From contig NC_056003.1 in NCBI RefSeq assembly GCF_018446385.1, forward strand, positions 22,565,198 to 22,629,197: a stretch of DNA of 64,000 nt. The letters are read 5' to 3'. The stretch is from Zingiber officinale (taxonomy: Eukaryota > Streptophyta > Magnoliopsida > Zingiberales > Zingiberaceae). The notes beneath the pieces were generated by a model. It was not told the origin of the DNA, did not search any database, and saw only the letters and a program-made list of their open reading frames with translations. Positions within the stretch are counted from its first letter, which is position 1. Each line of letters opens with the position of its first letter. This document shows, piece by piece, positions 1 to 10,552 of this stretch. Position numbers and translations under genes: made by a program.

Positions 1-990
1 GTCTCATTCAGTCAAAGTCGTGTTGATCTATCAGTTAAAATCAAGATCAATCAAATATGACTCAAAGGTAATTGGACTCTATTCGAATGAGGCTCAGATC
101 TAATTGAATCAGCTTAATACGCTCATTCCAGTGATTTAAGTTTCTTTAAGTGCAAGTCAACTTCAATAACTCCTATCTAAGCTTCTAATCCTAACTTCCG
201 TCTCAGTCATTATTCTGCCCCTGTCTTAGCTCTCAACCCTAACACATTCCCGGGCACAACTTTTGATAGTTGATATCCTCTATGTCTCAGTTCCCGATTC
301 TGAGACTCATCTTGGTTTTAGTCATCGACATTGCTCCTATCTTAGCTCTCAATCTCGACATACTCCTTGGCTCAGCTTCAAATAGCTGACATCCTCCATA
401 TCTTGGCTCTTGATCTTGACATCCGTCTCGGTCTCAGTCACCAACATCGCTCCTATCTTAATTTAGACTCAGATATCTTCTGATTCTTAGTGCCCAACCT
501 TGATACATCCAGTCTCGGCTTCAGATTCAGACATCCTCCATGTCTCAACTCCCGACCTCGATACACCATATGTCTTAGTCTCAAATCTTGACACCACCTA
601 CCTAGCTTGGCCTCAGTCGTTAATATCACCTATGTCTCGGTCTCAGTCGTCAACATCCACTCTGGCTCAGTATCAATCCCGAAATCACCTATGTCTTGGC
701 CTCGGTTGTCAACATCCAATTGGATTCAGTCTTAGATCCCAACACTATCTATGTCTGAGCCTCAGTCGCCAACATTCACTCCAACTCAATATTAGATCCC
801 GGCACCATCTATGCCTTAGCCCTAGTTGCTAACACCACTTTCAGTTCAGGCTCAAATCCCAGCACCATCTATGTCTTTGCCTCATCTGCAAACACCGCTT
901 CTAGTTTAATTTCAAATCCCAGCGCCACTTATATCTCGACCTTAATTGCTAACATCCCTTCCAACTTAATATCCGATCTTGGGGTCTCAT
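1..990. repeat. 60-bp degenerate minisatellite
   Basis: From about 540 to 990 the sequence repeats with an exact 60-bp period: the motif CTATGTCTCGG/CTCAGTCG/CAACATC recurs near 629, 689, 749, 809, 869 and 929. Between 240 and 540 the same words occur in more decayed form. Its reverse complement (units such as GATCTGAGGCCAAGAC) is found at 12620-12760 and 13783-13870. The first 60 bases also resemble the reverse complement of 13900-13960. Short open frames here are products of the repeat, not genes. Confidence 0.7.
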
Positions 991-1318
991 CTTAGCCTTC
1001 GTCGTCGACTTTTGTCTACTTTTAAGGCCACTCAACACCAACTTCAATTCCCATTTCCTCATTCTCGGAACAGGCCCACATTCTATATGGCCTATTGAAG
1101 GCACGAGAGTGGCATGTGAGTAAGGAGGTTGTGCAACCGTCTCATTATTGAAATCATTTCTCTGCGAATACTCCAAAACATATATCATTGGATGAATGGA
1201 GAAGCAATTATAGGATTATTAGATCTGGTCTCCTAGATACCTCTTCCAAACACGTGACACTTAGTGAATGATGAGACAACTAATGACTGTCAGATCTAGT
1301 CCTCTCAGAAACTCATAC
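991..1318. other. Unassigned spacer
   Basis: No gene or recognisable repeat is seen between the minisatellite and the first TRIM element. It ends with the 5-bp CATAC target-site copy at 1314-1318. Confidence 0.5.
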
Positions 1319-1514
1319 TGTTGGGGTTGTAAGGTTGCAAACATAGTCTCACATTGAAAACACATGGAAAAGATCATGAGTTTATAAGAGAAAGATATTT
1401 CCATTGGTATGAGACCTTTTGGGGAGAGCCCAAGAGCAAAACTATGAGTGCTTAGGTCCAAAGTGGACAATATCATACCATTGTGAAGATATCTAAATTC
1501 TTTTCAATCCAACA
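1319..1514 (+). repeat. TRIM left LTR
   Basis: 196-bp 5' LTR of the TRIM, TG...CA ends. Confidence 0.88.
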
Positions 1515-1788
1515 ATTGGTATCAGAACTCTGACTGCCAGAAGATTTAACTGTCGACTGTGCACAAGAGTTATGGTATGATTGAGCCATGTGGGTACAAT
1601 ATTAACCTCGAACAAAGAAAGTGGGGGCTCCTATGTTCGGATCAAGAGAACCAGACACCAGGCAGGAAGTCCTAGTTGCGGCTAGGCAAGGAAGTCCTAG
1701 TAGGTCGGGTGGACCAAGGGGCAGGAAGATCTGGTGGGTCGAGGATCGGACGTGGGAAGTCTGTGATCCTTTGTTTGAGGGGGGGGAT

Positions 1789-1985
1789 TGTTGGGGTTGC
1801 AAGGTTGCAAACATAGTCCCACATTGAAAACACATGGGAAAGATCATGGATTTATAAGAGAAAAGATATCTCCATTGGCATGAGGTCTTTTGGGGAGAGC
1901 TCAAGAGCAAAACTATGAAGGCTTAGGCCCAAAGTGGACAATATCATACTATTGTAGAGATATCTAAATTCTTTTTGATCCAACA
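1789..1985 (+). repeat. TRIM right LTR
   Basis: 197-bp 3' LTR of the TRIM, with the target copy CATAC immediately after it. Confidence 0.88.
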
Positions 1986-2167
1986 CATACAAGGATGATA
2001 GAGGAGAATGCTCTACAGTAGTTGATGTAACGCCCCAGCCCGGGTGGGCCCCACCCGGACCGAACCGGAAATGCCACCAGAATTGCCCATCGGGTTGACA
2101 ACTAGCTCTAAAGACCATCGGAGGTCCTTTCAGCGTGCTTTGTCCTCACTCGGGCGCACCCTGGAAA

Positions 2168-2232
2168 ACTTCCCAGGAGGTCACCCATCCTCAGATTTCT
2201 CCAAGTCAAGCACGCTTAATTTTGGAGTTCTT
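2168..2232 (-). promoter_or_regulatory. 5S rRNA-like Pol III control region, left LTR
   Basis: On the minus strand this carries the 5S C-box-like GGATGGGTGACCTCCTGGGA and A-box-like AATTAAGCGTGCTT. In Cassandra these are 5S-derived internal promoters. It is not a 5S rRNA gene, because the 5' half of 5S is missing. Confidence 0.75.
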
Positions 2233-2622
2233 AAGTTTGGGCTTCTGAAAAGAAAGGTGCACCTTGGTGATATGAATAGTATCATCTAACCTTTTAAGTC
2301 ATATTTAACCAGAATCTCAGAACCGGGATATTACAATCACCCCACTTAAAGACACAACATTCTCGTTGTATAAGCACGAATCACACCACAGACAAATCCT
2401 AGAATCTCCCTCGCTAGGTGGTGCCCTGGGTGCTCCTGCCACAAGCGCACTCACGGTCGCAAGGTCTCTCTGATACCATCTGTAACGCCCCAGCTCAGGC
2501 AGGCTCCACCCGGACCGAACCGAGAACGCCATCAGAATTACCCATCGGGTTGGCAACTAGCTCCACAGACCACCGGGGGTCCTTTCAGCGTGCTTTGTCC
2601 CCACTCGCACGCACCCTAGAAA

Positions 2623-2687
2623 ACTTCCCAGAAGATCACCCATCCTCAGATTTCTCCAAGCTAAGCACACTTAACTTTGGACTTCTT
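2623..2687 (-). promoter_or_regulatory. 5S rRNA-like Pol III control region, right LTR
   Basis: Second copy of the 5S-derived stretch. It is more diverged in the C-box (GGATGGGTGATCTTCTGGGA on the minus strand) than the left copy. Confidence 0.7.
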
Positions 2688-2795
2688 AAGTTTGGACTTC
2701 CGAAAAGGAAGGTGCACCTTAGTGATATGGATAGTACCATCTAACCTTTTAAGTCATACTTAACCAGAATCTCAGGACCGAGATATTACATCTGA

Positions 2796-3793
2796 CATGA
2801 AGATACTCTCCTAACAACTATATATACACTCATGAAGGTAATGAAAAGGGGATCCCTATTCCAATTTCTAAACTCTCTTCCAGGTTTTCTTCTTCTTCTC
2901 CATCTTCTTCCCACATACTACCTTAAGCAAATCCTAACTTGAGTATCGAAGTGATCTACGGGGACTCCCAAGCGCTAGTCTAATTTGATCCAATCCTGGG
3001 AGGAGGATTCGGCTCCTAAGCAACCATAATCCTCTTGTCCTGTCATAGCGACCTCTATTGGGGGTCAGAAATCAATGCCTAAGGTCGAGACTTCAGAGAA
3101 GTGAAAGTCAATGCCCAAGACTGAGAAATTAAAATAGGGACCTGCGACTAGACCAATGATTGAGACTGGGGCATCGAATAAGTCGACAATCGAGGCTGAG
3201 ATTTCAAAAATATATCAATCAAAATGAAGGATTGAAAGATATTCGGAGGCAGGTGAGAGGCTTGTGATGTCTAAGGACGAGGTTGAATTGGGAAGCAAAA
3301 TCGCTTGAGTCTGAGTGGTTTTGCTGATTGTTTAGAAAATCAGAAATTGAGACTTGTGTTGCACGTAGTTTTCTAAAACAAATTTGTCCTCTCCGGACGA
3401 ACGCTTTCACAGATAGAACTACCTTGAGTGCACAACAGAGAGAAAGAATGGGGGAACAAAGGTGGAGTAGTTTCTTTTGCTATTGATTTCATTGTGGCTT
3501 ATCTTTCCAATGGAATTGTAGTTGTCAGTAGTTCTTCTAGTGTTAACCATTATAGTATTTTGTCTTAGAGTTCCACAAATGACTCCAATTTGTTCCGGTC
3601 AAACTATTGTAGATGGTCAATCCACTAGTCAATGAATGATCCGATGTGCACACTCTCTGAAGGTCGCCAATGAATGAGGATGAGACTATCATGAAATGCA
3701 CCTCAATAGAGGGTTAGATTGATACTGGGGAGATCCCGGCAGGCAAATTCGGCACTCAAGTTAGAGTTTACTGATCTATGAAACTAGAGCAGC
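2796..3793. other. Unassigned repeat-like DNA
   Basis: No supportable gene. A TATA-like run (ACTATATATACAC) near 2819, then a pyrimidine-rich stretch around 2880-2920, look like an LTR promoter and leader, but no partner LTR was found. From 3060 to 3200 there are degenerate GAGACTGGGGC-like words. Confidence 0.35.
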
Positions 3794-4017
3794 AGGGTAG
3801 ATGATACCATAGAGCGTGTGTGTGAGAGGAGAAAATAGGAGGCCCTTGCATTTACCTTCTCTAGAGTTTATATAGCCGTTAGAAGAGCATTTCCAAGTCA
3901 ACGTTGATGAGGGGTAGATGATACCGTATAGGGTGTGTGTGTGAGTTGAAAAAGAGGAGTCCCTTACGTTTACCTTCTCTGGAGTTTATATAGCCATCAG
4001 AAGAGCATTTCCAAGTG
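3794..4017 (+). repeat. 117-bp tandem duplication
   Basis: Two adjacent units share GGGTAGATGATACC, a GTGTGTGTGTGAG run, TTACCTTCTCT and GAGTTTATATAGCC, then AGAAGAGCATTTCCAAGT. The offset is 117 bp (gggtagatg at 3795 and 3912). Each contains TTTATATAGCC, a possible TATA element. No coding capacity. Confidence 0.75.
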
Positions 4018-4660
4018 AGAGATGATGAGGGAACCATATCCGATAGCCATTAGTTGTATCCCCATCTGCTAAACACCACATGTTTAAATGAGAGCATTTA
4101 GGAAATCAGATGTAACAACCTCTCAACCACTTCTCTATTCATTTTGTGTCACGTGTTCCAGAATATTCACCATCATTGTGAGCATCTTCTTGGCAAAGCG
4201 GCTTTATTAATGAGGGTTATTGACTAGACATTTGGTGATTGAAAATTCAATAGAAAGTTGGCAAGGGAAAAGTCTAAATGGATCACGGAGGACCAGACAC
4301 TTGGCACAAGATAGTAAGTCCAAGTGGATCATGAAGAATCGAATATTTGGCACGAGATGTAAAGTTCAAGTGGGTCAAAGGTTAACCAGACACTTAGTGA
4401 AGAAGCTCGGGCAGGTTGACTGAATGTTGGATAACGAGAAGTCTCAATGAGTCACGGATGACTTTAGAGTTGGGCAAAAGAACCTTGAACTCGAGATCAA
4501 AGTTAAGATTGTTGACGCAATCATGCCCAAGAAATATAGTTTTGGTGTTTGATAACATTTAAGATTGGGCTAATGAAAAGATATCTTATTTGTGGGATAA
4601 GTGTGCAGGGGAAATTTCTTGTATGTTGGAGATTGGAAGCAAGAAAATGAAAGTCAGTAA
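4018..4660 (+). repeat. Relic of hairpin-bearing LTR sequence
   Basis: Between 4210 and 4440 there are decayed units of the form AGTCCAAGTGG...CACTTAG. These match the stem-loop arrays in the LTRs of the gag-only family (compare 45330-45532). From about 4512, words resembling the edge of those LTRs and a downstream TTTTGGTGTTTGATAACA appear. Probably an old, truncated LTR copy next to the Copia fragment. Confidence 0.4.
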
Positions 4661-5317
4661 AATGGGGAGACTGCAGGCACGATGTCCAAGCAATTCGATA
4701 TGAAGGACTTGGGAGAATACGGACATATTCTTGGGATCAAAGTAATAAGGGATCGCAAGAAAAGAATGTTGTGCTTATCCCAAGCTTCATATATAGATAC
4801 TATCCTAGCTCATTTTATTATGCAAAACTCCAAGAAAGGTTTTCTACCTTTTCGGCAAGGAGTATCTTTATCTAAAAAGATGTCTCCAAAGACATCAAAA
4901 GAGATAGAGGAAATGAAGACAGTTCCTTATGCTTCAGCTGTAGGAAGCCTAATGTATACAATGTATGCACGAGACCGGATATCTGTTTTACCATTGGCAT
5001 GGTTAGCAGATATCAAAGTAATCCAGGACAGGGACATTGGACTGCCGTAAAACATATATTAAAGTACCTGAGAAGGACTAGAGATTATATGTTGGTTTAC
5101 CAAGCAGATGATTTGCTCCCTATGGATTACACAGATTCTGACTTCCAATTAGATAGGGACAATAGTAAGTCTACCTCAGGTTATGTGTTTACTTTAGGAG
5201 GTGGAGCCATAGCATGGAGGAATATTAAGCAGAAATGTGTTTCAGACTCCACCATGGAAGCTGAGTATGAGGCAGTCTCTAAGGCAGCCAAAGAAGTTGT
5301 ATGACTCAGGAACTTCT
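4661..5317 (+). mobile_element. Copia retrotransposon fossil (RT end/RNase H), left piece
   Basis: Translated blocks match Ty1/Copia reverse transcriptase C-terminus and RNase H: FDMKDLGE, LCLSQASYIDTIL, VPYASAVGSLM, DYTDSDFQ, STSGYVFTLGGGAIAW and MEAEYEA. It is a broken fragment with several breaks. No LTR, gag or integrase belongs to it here. It is interrupted by the 7.06-kb element at 5318-12374 and resumes at 12375. Confidence 0.85.
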
Positions 5318-7058
5318 TGTTAGGATCCTTCGTACGGCTAGAGAGGGGGGGTGTGAATAGCCGACCCCAAATTCTCGCGTTTCTTCCTACAATTTGTCAG
5401 CGCAGCGGAAAAACAAACAAGGAAACGAAAACAAGAAGATCAAACCTCAACGCGTCGATGTAACGAGGTTCGGAGATGATACTCCTACTCCTCGGCGTGT
5501 CCGTAAGGTGGACGAAGCCTCTCAATCCGTCGATGGATGAGTCCCCGGAAAACCGGCTAATACAATATACTCCTTGTGGGTGGAGAAACCTCGCCACAAT
5601 ATTCTTGCAACAGCAAGAAAGGAATACAACAAGAGATACAAGAAGACAAGAACAATGAATGTAAAAACACAGGTTTTCTTGCCTCCTTGATGAAGCAGCA
5701 GCCTCACACCACCAACAGCTGACGAGATATCCAGCCGAGAAGCTCACGCGAAGCTTCGAAGAAGAGCTCAACAAAGCTCAAGCACCAGAGCTCTGTAGCA
5801 TAAGAGAAGAGGAAGAAGAAGAAGCAGCATCCCTCACCCCTTTATACCGCGAAGAAGACGGTGAAGAAACTGGCGTTGCGTCAGCTAGAACTCGATCGGT
5901 CTGCGACCGATCAGCCTAAGCGCGTGAAGCTTCATTTGTCACCGATCGGTCCCCGCACCGATCGGTGTCGCGATCAAGCCCCGATCGGTCCCGGACCGGT
6001 CGGGCCTGCGATCGGTCCCCCGATCGATCGATCTGAAGACGTACATGCGTACTACGTCGATGCGTGGACCGATCAGGCCTGGATCGGTCCACGGACCGAT
6101 CCCAACTCGCTTCCTTCCGCGACATCGTCTCCCGATCGGTCGCCACGACCGATCGAGGAAGCTCCCGATCGGTCCACGGCGATCGAGATCTACTCGATAA
6201 GCACATCGATCGGTTCGTCGATCACGGACCGATCGGATAACAATGACTTGGTTTTGCCCAAACCAAGTCCCAAGCCTTCAAACCAACATTCGGTCAACCT
6301 CGACATGTTGGTATAAGACCGTTAGATTCGCTAGAAGACTCCTCCACCCAGTGTCCGGTCAATCCTTTGACCTACTTGGACTTTCCAACACCAGAAGTCC
6401 GATCATCCCTCATCCAGGATTTTCCTTCCCAGCTTCACTCACGGGACTTTCACCGCCTCACTCAGGATTTCCACACGCCTAACATCCAGTTAGGACTTTC
6501 TCACCGGCCTGGCTTCACTCACGGGACTTTCCCACCGCCTGGCTTCACTCACTGGACTTTCCACACTGCCTAACATCCACTAGGACTTTCCCGGCTTCAC
6601 TTACCGGGACTTTCCAACCGCCTAACATCCCAGTTAGGACTTTTCCGATGCCAAGTCTCCATACTTGGACTTTTCCATGCCAAGTCTTCATACTTGGACT
6701 TTTCGTGTGCCAAGCTCCTGCTTGGACTTTTCCTTGCCAAGTCTCTATACTTGGACTTTTCCAGGCCAAGCTCCTGCTTGGACTTTTCGTGCCAAGTCTC
6801 CATACTTGGACTTTTCGAATCAGGTCAACCAGGCCAACCTTGACCTACGGTTGCACCAATAATCTCCCAAACATCTATTCTTGTCCCACATCAAGAATAG
6901 ACTCTCTCACCAGTGTCAAACATCAACATGCAACACAACTAGGTCAACCTTGACCTAAGGTTGCAACAATCTTCCTGGTCAAACATCAAAATACAACTCG
7001 AGTCACGTCAACTCGAGTCGGTCAACCAGGTCAACCTTGACCTAAGGTTGCACCAACA
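5318..7058 (-). repeat. LTR of gag-only copy 1 (3' LTR on minus strand)
   Basis: About 1741 bp. Holds GATCGGTC/GACCGATC palindrome blocks (5936-6240) and a field of short stem-loops (about 6350-6815). Its long translated frames are repeat shadows. Confidence 0.88.
6619..6815. repeat. Short hairpin array in LTR
   Basis: Tandem units of about 28-30 bp have the form TGCC-arm-loop-arm-GGACTTTTC: CCAAGT...ACTTGG alternates with CCAAGC...GCTTGG, after CCTAAC...GTTAGG units. Arms differ between units but pair within each. Confidence 0.8.
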
Positions 7059-9176
7059 ATCTCCCACGATGTTTGACAAAACCATAATCAAGTTAGGTTA
7101 AACCGATAACCTTAACTCGGGTTTTCCAATGTTCTTCCTTGAACATTCTTTCCAAACTCCAATATTCTCCTTGAACGTTTCTCCCCAAACTTAGGTTAAC
7201 CCGATAACCTAACTTGGGTTCCCCAATAATTCTCCCCCTTTTTGACACACATCAAAAAGAATTCCAATGTTCTTCCTTGAACATTCCTTGACATTCTTCC
7301 CCTAGCTTAGGTTAACCCGATAACCTAACTTGGGTTTCCCAATAATTCTCCAATGACTACTCTCCCCTTTTTGACACACATCAAAAAGAAAAAGGAGGGT
7401 ATCAAGGTCAAGAGTTTCTTCCTAATGAAAGTCCCATACCTTTCATTTGAAACTCTTAATTTCCCCCTTGATACTAAACTCAACAATCAACTTAGTGATA
7501 ATCCCATATCACTAATCCTTAAAAGTCTTTTGGAGTAAAAACTCCCCCTAAAGGTCAACTCCCCCTTGACCATTGCACCAACAATGTCTTGGCGAGTTTC
7601 AAACCTTTAGAAACCCGAAACTCAACTCCCAAAAACTGAAATTTCAGACATCCAGTCGAATTTCAGCACATTGGCACACTATCAGACCTCACTGGATCGG
7701 TTACTAGACCGATCCACAGCACTCTGGATCGGTCCAGTGACCGATCCAGCCCTCCCTGGATCGGTTCGGTGACCGATCCAGACTCTGATCACAGGGATTT
7801 CTGATTTTTCTTCTCCCGAAATTCAGAAACCCCTAATAAATTCCATAAAATTCCAAAAATTGTGAAATTTTGAGGATACATTCCTCTTAACATATACTAT
7901 CAAGGAAAAATAGTTTTATATGAAAATAACTTCCATTTTTCAATCTTGATACAAAGTTCAAAAACTTTGAAATATTTCAAGTTTAACTCAACTTTGTATC
8001 ACAATGTTCAATGATGAATGCTATCACTAAGATGACTTCATCAAGGTTTTACAAATCAATTTCAAAATGATTTTAAACCTTTTAATTTAGGACCATAATC
8101 TTAGGGCTAAATGTACATGACTTGTACACAAGATTTTCCTATGATCCTCCATTTCTTGAATTAGGCTCATCTAGGTACAAGAACTATGCACCTTGATCCT
8201 AACTCATGATCCTAATATCTCACACACATCTAAAGTGTATCAAACACATCCATGTCAATTTTGATGTGAGATATGGGTTTAGGTATCTTAGACTAAGGTC
8301 TCATGCATTTTCTAAACACAAATTTGATCTCAATATCAAAATGTGTTTTTCATCCTTAAATCAATTCAATTGATTATTAATGCAAGAGATGATGACATGA
8401 CATAAAATGATATCAAAAATGAAAAACATGTGTCAATGTCATGATGTCATGGCATAAAGTATGAAAACTTAAATAGAGCATGACATATAAACTAGCCTAA
8501 GCACTATCATGACATTTCAAATGATGATAAAACTAAACATGATGTCATGACATGTCATATGGCAAACAACCATGGTAAGTTAACACAAATAAAATACCTA
8601 GATTACCTATCTAAGTATCCTTAATCACTTAGTTAACTTAAATTCTAATCCTAGATTGCCCAAAGTGCTCCAAGAAAATGTCAAAATCCAAATTGGCATT
8701 TCTTGATCTCTTGTTTGATTTATACCATTTTAAAAATTTTACAAGAGTAGCACTTCTAAATTAAGGCCCGGATTGCCTTGATTACCTAAGAGAATATCAA
8801 AAATCCCAATTTGATATTTCTCTAGGTTTTTCCACATTGTGTCAATTTAAAGTAAGATTAATATATTCTCACTTTGGCACACTTTACTCTTCCAAGGAGT
8901 GAATGATAAAGATTATTCCATTTCATTTCAAAGGTTCCCAAAAACCTTGAAAATGCTCCTTGAGTGTCAATTTCCTCAAAGTTGGGTTAACTACCCTTCT
9001 TATTGGAGTTGACACTCTCTAACCCATCTATGGGGTAGAAAATGCTCCTAGGAACCCAATACCTACTTGAGCTCATTGGGTTCACTAAATATTCACTAGG
9101 GATGACTTCCTAGCAACCCTCCTAATGACCCTCTTAGGCTTTAAAGCCTTGGTCATTTGGGTCTCATCAAGGTCAA
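7059..9176. other. Non-coding internal region of gag-only copy 1
   Basis: AT-rich, no coding capacity. It contains CATGACAT-rich stretches (8390-8560), GATCGGTC-type palindromes at 7690-7790, and blocks around CTAACTTGGGTT that recur several times (7080-7350). The copy 2 equivalent is 48015-49962. Confidence 0.7.
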
Positions 9177-10493
9177 CTATAGGGGTGACTCCCTTGTGAC
9201 CTTGGTAATGGTCTTTCTAGCCTTAGGTTTTGTTCCATAATCGAATGGAACATTATGATAGGTGGGCTTGACCATTTGGGACTTAGGTTTGTGACCCAAA
9301 CCCTTTTTGTCCTTGGACATTGGTTTTTGACCCTTAAACCCTAGAGATGACTTCTCCAAGTTTTTAAGAGCCTTTTCCAAAGTATCAAGTCTTGACCTCA
9401 AGACTTGATTCTCCTTCTCTAATACCTCAATTTTTGATTTGTCATTCTTCTTTGAGGCATTCCTAGGCATGTGTCTAGTTGATTTGGGGTTTCTACCTAG
9501 GTTTTCCTTAACCTTAGAAGTGTTAATCCTAGGGTTAGCATTCCTAGTAGTATCCCTATCTAGGTTGACATGTTTAGCACCTAAGCACATGTATTGATTT
9601 CTAGTGTTAACATGCTTATCATTATTGACTAATGCAATAAAATTACTAGCATGTATCCTACTAGACTTGCACGAATGAGCCTTAAAAGATACCTTAGGGT
9701 TTGCCTTAGCTCCCCCTATCGATGTGCCCGGTCTCTTGCCCTTGTGAGGTTGCCTCCCCCTCGGACAATGGCTCCTATAGTGTCCCCGTTGCTTGCATTG
9801 AAAGCACACCACGTGCTTCTTGCCTTTGCGTGTTGGGACTCCGGCTACCTTGACCTTTGGCGCCGGTGGAGTCTTCCTAACTCTCTTTGGACATTTGCTC
9901 TTGTAATGTCCATACTCCCTACACTCAAAGCATAATATATGTAATTTATTTGAAACTAAAATGCTTGAGTTACCTAGGGTTTGGGATGGATGACTCTCTC
10001 CTTCATCCCTTCCGGAGGTAGAATCTTCTTCTTGCTCAGATCTTGAACAAGAGGAACTCTCCTCCTCTTCTTCCTTGGATGTTGAGTAGCCCTCAACTCC
10101 CAATTCGCTCCCTCCATGATGTGAGCTACTTGGCTCACTAGGCTCCTCTTCATGGCTTGAAGTGGAGCTCTCCTCATAGTACTTGGCCAAGTTATCCCAT
10201 AATTCCTTGGCATTGTTGTAACCTATCTTACACAAGATGTTAGTAGGCAATGAAAATTCAATTATTCTCGTTACCTCTTCGTTGATTTCGGATTTGTGAA
10301 TTTGTTCTCTTGTCCACTCCTCCTTCTCAAGTGGTTTTCCTTCCTTATCCACCGGAGGAGTAAAACCTTCTTGTACACAAAACCAATTCATTATGTTAGT
10401 CATAAGAAAGTACTTCATCCTTACCTTCCAATACGCGAAGTCGCCGCATTCGTAGAAGGGTGGAATGGTGATGTCTTCTCCATAGAGATCCAT
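9177..10493 (-). CDS. Gag polyprotein of LTR retrotransposon (fossil element)
   Basis: An open frame of 438 codons on the minus strand. The N-terminal half resembles Copia-type gag (FAYWKVRMKYFL near residue 20; NAKELWDNLAKYYEE near 95). An acidic serine-rich linker follows, then two CCHC zinc knuckles, CFECREYGHYKSKC and CFQCKQRGHYRSHC (around residues 190-245), which bind RNA. The C-terminus is basic with a short coiled-coil-like stretch (LEKENQVLRSRLDTLEKALK). In the family, gag packages the element RNA in cytoplasmic particles. The start lies just inside the primer-binding side of the element. It looks open along its length; no pol domain follows. Confidence 0.85.
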   Translation of the reverse strand: MDLYGEDITIPPFYECGDFAYWKVRMKYFLMTNIMNWFCVQEGFTPPVDKEGKPLEKEEWTREQIHKSEINEEVTRIIEFSLPTNILCKIGYNNAKELWDNLAKYYEESSTSSHEEEPSEPSSSHHGGSELGVEGYSTSKEEEEESSSCSRSEQEEDSTSGRDEGESHPSQTLGNSSILVSNKLHILCFECREYGHYKSKCPKRVRKTPPAPKVKVAGVPTRKGKKHVVCFQCKQRGHYRSHCPRGRQPHKGKRPGTSIGGAKANPKVSFKAHSCKSSRIHASNFIALVNNDKHVNTRNQYMCLGAKHVNLDRDTTRNANPRINTSKVKENLGRNPKSTRHMPRNASKKNDKSKIEVLEKENQVLRSRLDTLEKALKNLEKSSLGFKGQKPMSKDKKGLGHKPKSQMVKPTYHNVPFDYGTKPKARKTITKVTRESPL

Positions 10494-10538
10494 CTCTAGC
10501 CCGTGCTCCCGGGTGTTGATCCGTCGAAGAGCGGCCTC

Positions 10539-10550
10539 GCTCTGATACCA
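10539..10550 (-). promoter_or_regulatory. Primer-binding site (tRNA-Met) of gag-only copy 1
   Basis: GCTCTGATACCA, the reverse of TGGTATCAGAGC, lies 2 bases before the LTR at 10553. It is complementary to the 3' end of initiator tRNA-Met. Confidence 0.85.
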
Positions 10551-10552
10551 TT

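Larger units (their letters stand above)
1319..1985 (+). mobile_element. Complete TRIM (miniature LTR retrotransposon)
   Basis: Two direct terminal repeats (1319-1514 and 1789-1985) both start TGTTGGGGTTG and end ATCCAACA. The left repeat is followed by a primer-binding site complementary to initiator tRNA-Met (TGGTATCAGA at 1517). The right repeat is preceded by a G-rich polypurine tract (about 1776-1787). Perfect 5-bp target duplications CATAC flank it at 1314-1318 and 1986-1990. The internal region is only about 270 bp and non-coding, so it depended on enzymes from other elements. By eye the two LTRs differ at about 9 percent of sites, mostly transitions, suggesting an insertion a few million years old. 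Confidence 0.9.
2026..2790 (-). mobile_element. Cassandra-type TRIM with 5S rRNA-like LTRs
   Basis: Two 310-bp direct repeats (2026-2335 and 2481-2790) start TGTAACGCCCCAG and end GATATTACA, enclosing a 145-bp non-coding middle. Read on the minus strand, each repeat holds a stretch matching the 3' half of plant 5S rRNA, including GGATGGGTGACC and TAAGCGTGCTT. That is the hallmark of Cassandra. Orientation is minus because the reversed tRNA-Met primer site (TCTGATACCA) lies at 2469-2478 next to the right repeat, and the reversed polypurine tract follows 2335. Length (765 bp) fits the family range. No clean 5-bp target duplication is visible: flanks GTTGA and TCTGA share only TGA. Both LTRs are present; the copy looks old. 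Confidence 0.88.

Noticed and set aside
2168-2687. 5S rRNA genes
   Set aside because: Only the 3' half of 5S is present, within paired LTRs typical of Cassandra.
5861-6316. Frames rich in DRS / IGP repeats
   Set aside because: They come from the GATCGGTC palindrome array in the LTR on both strands.
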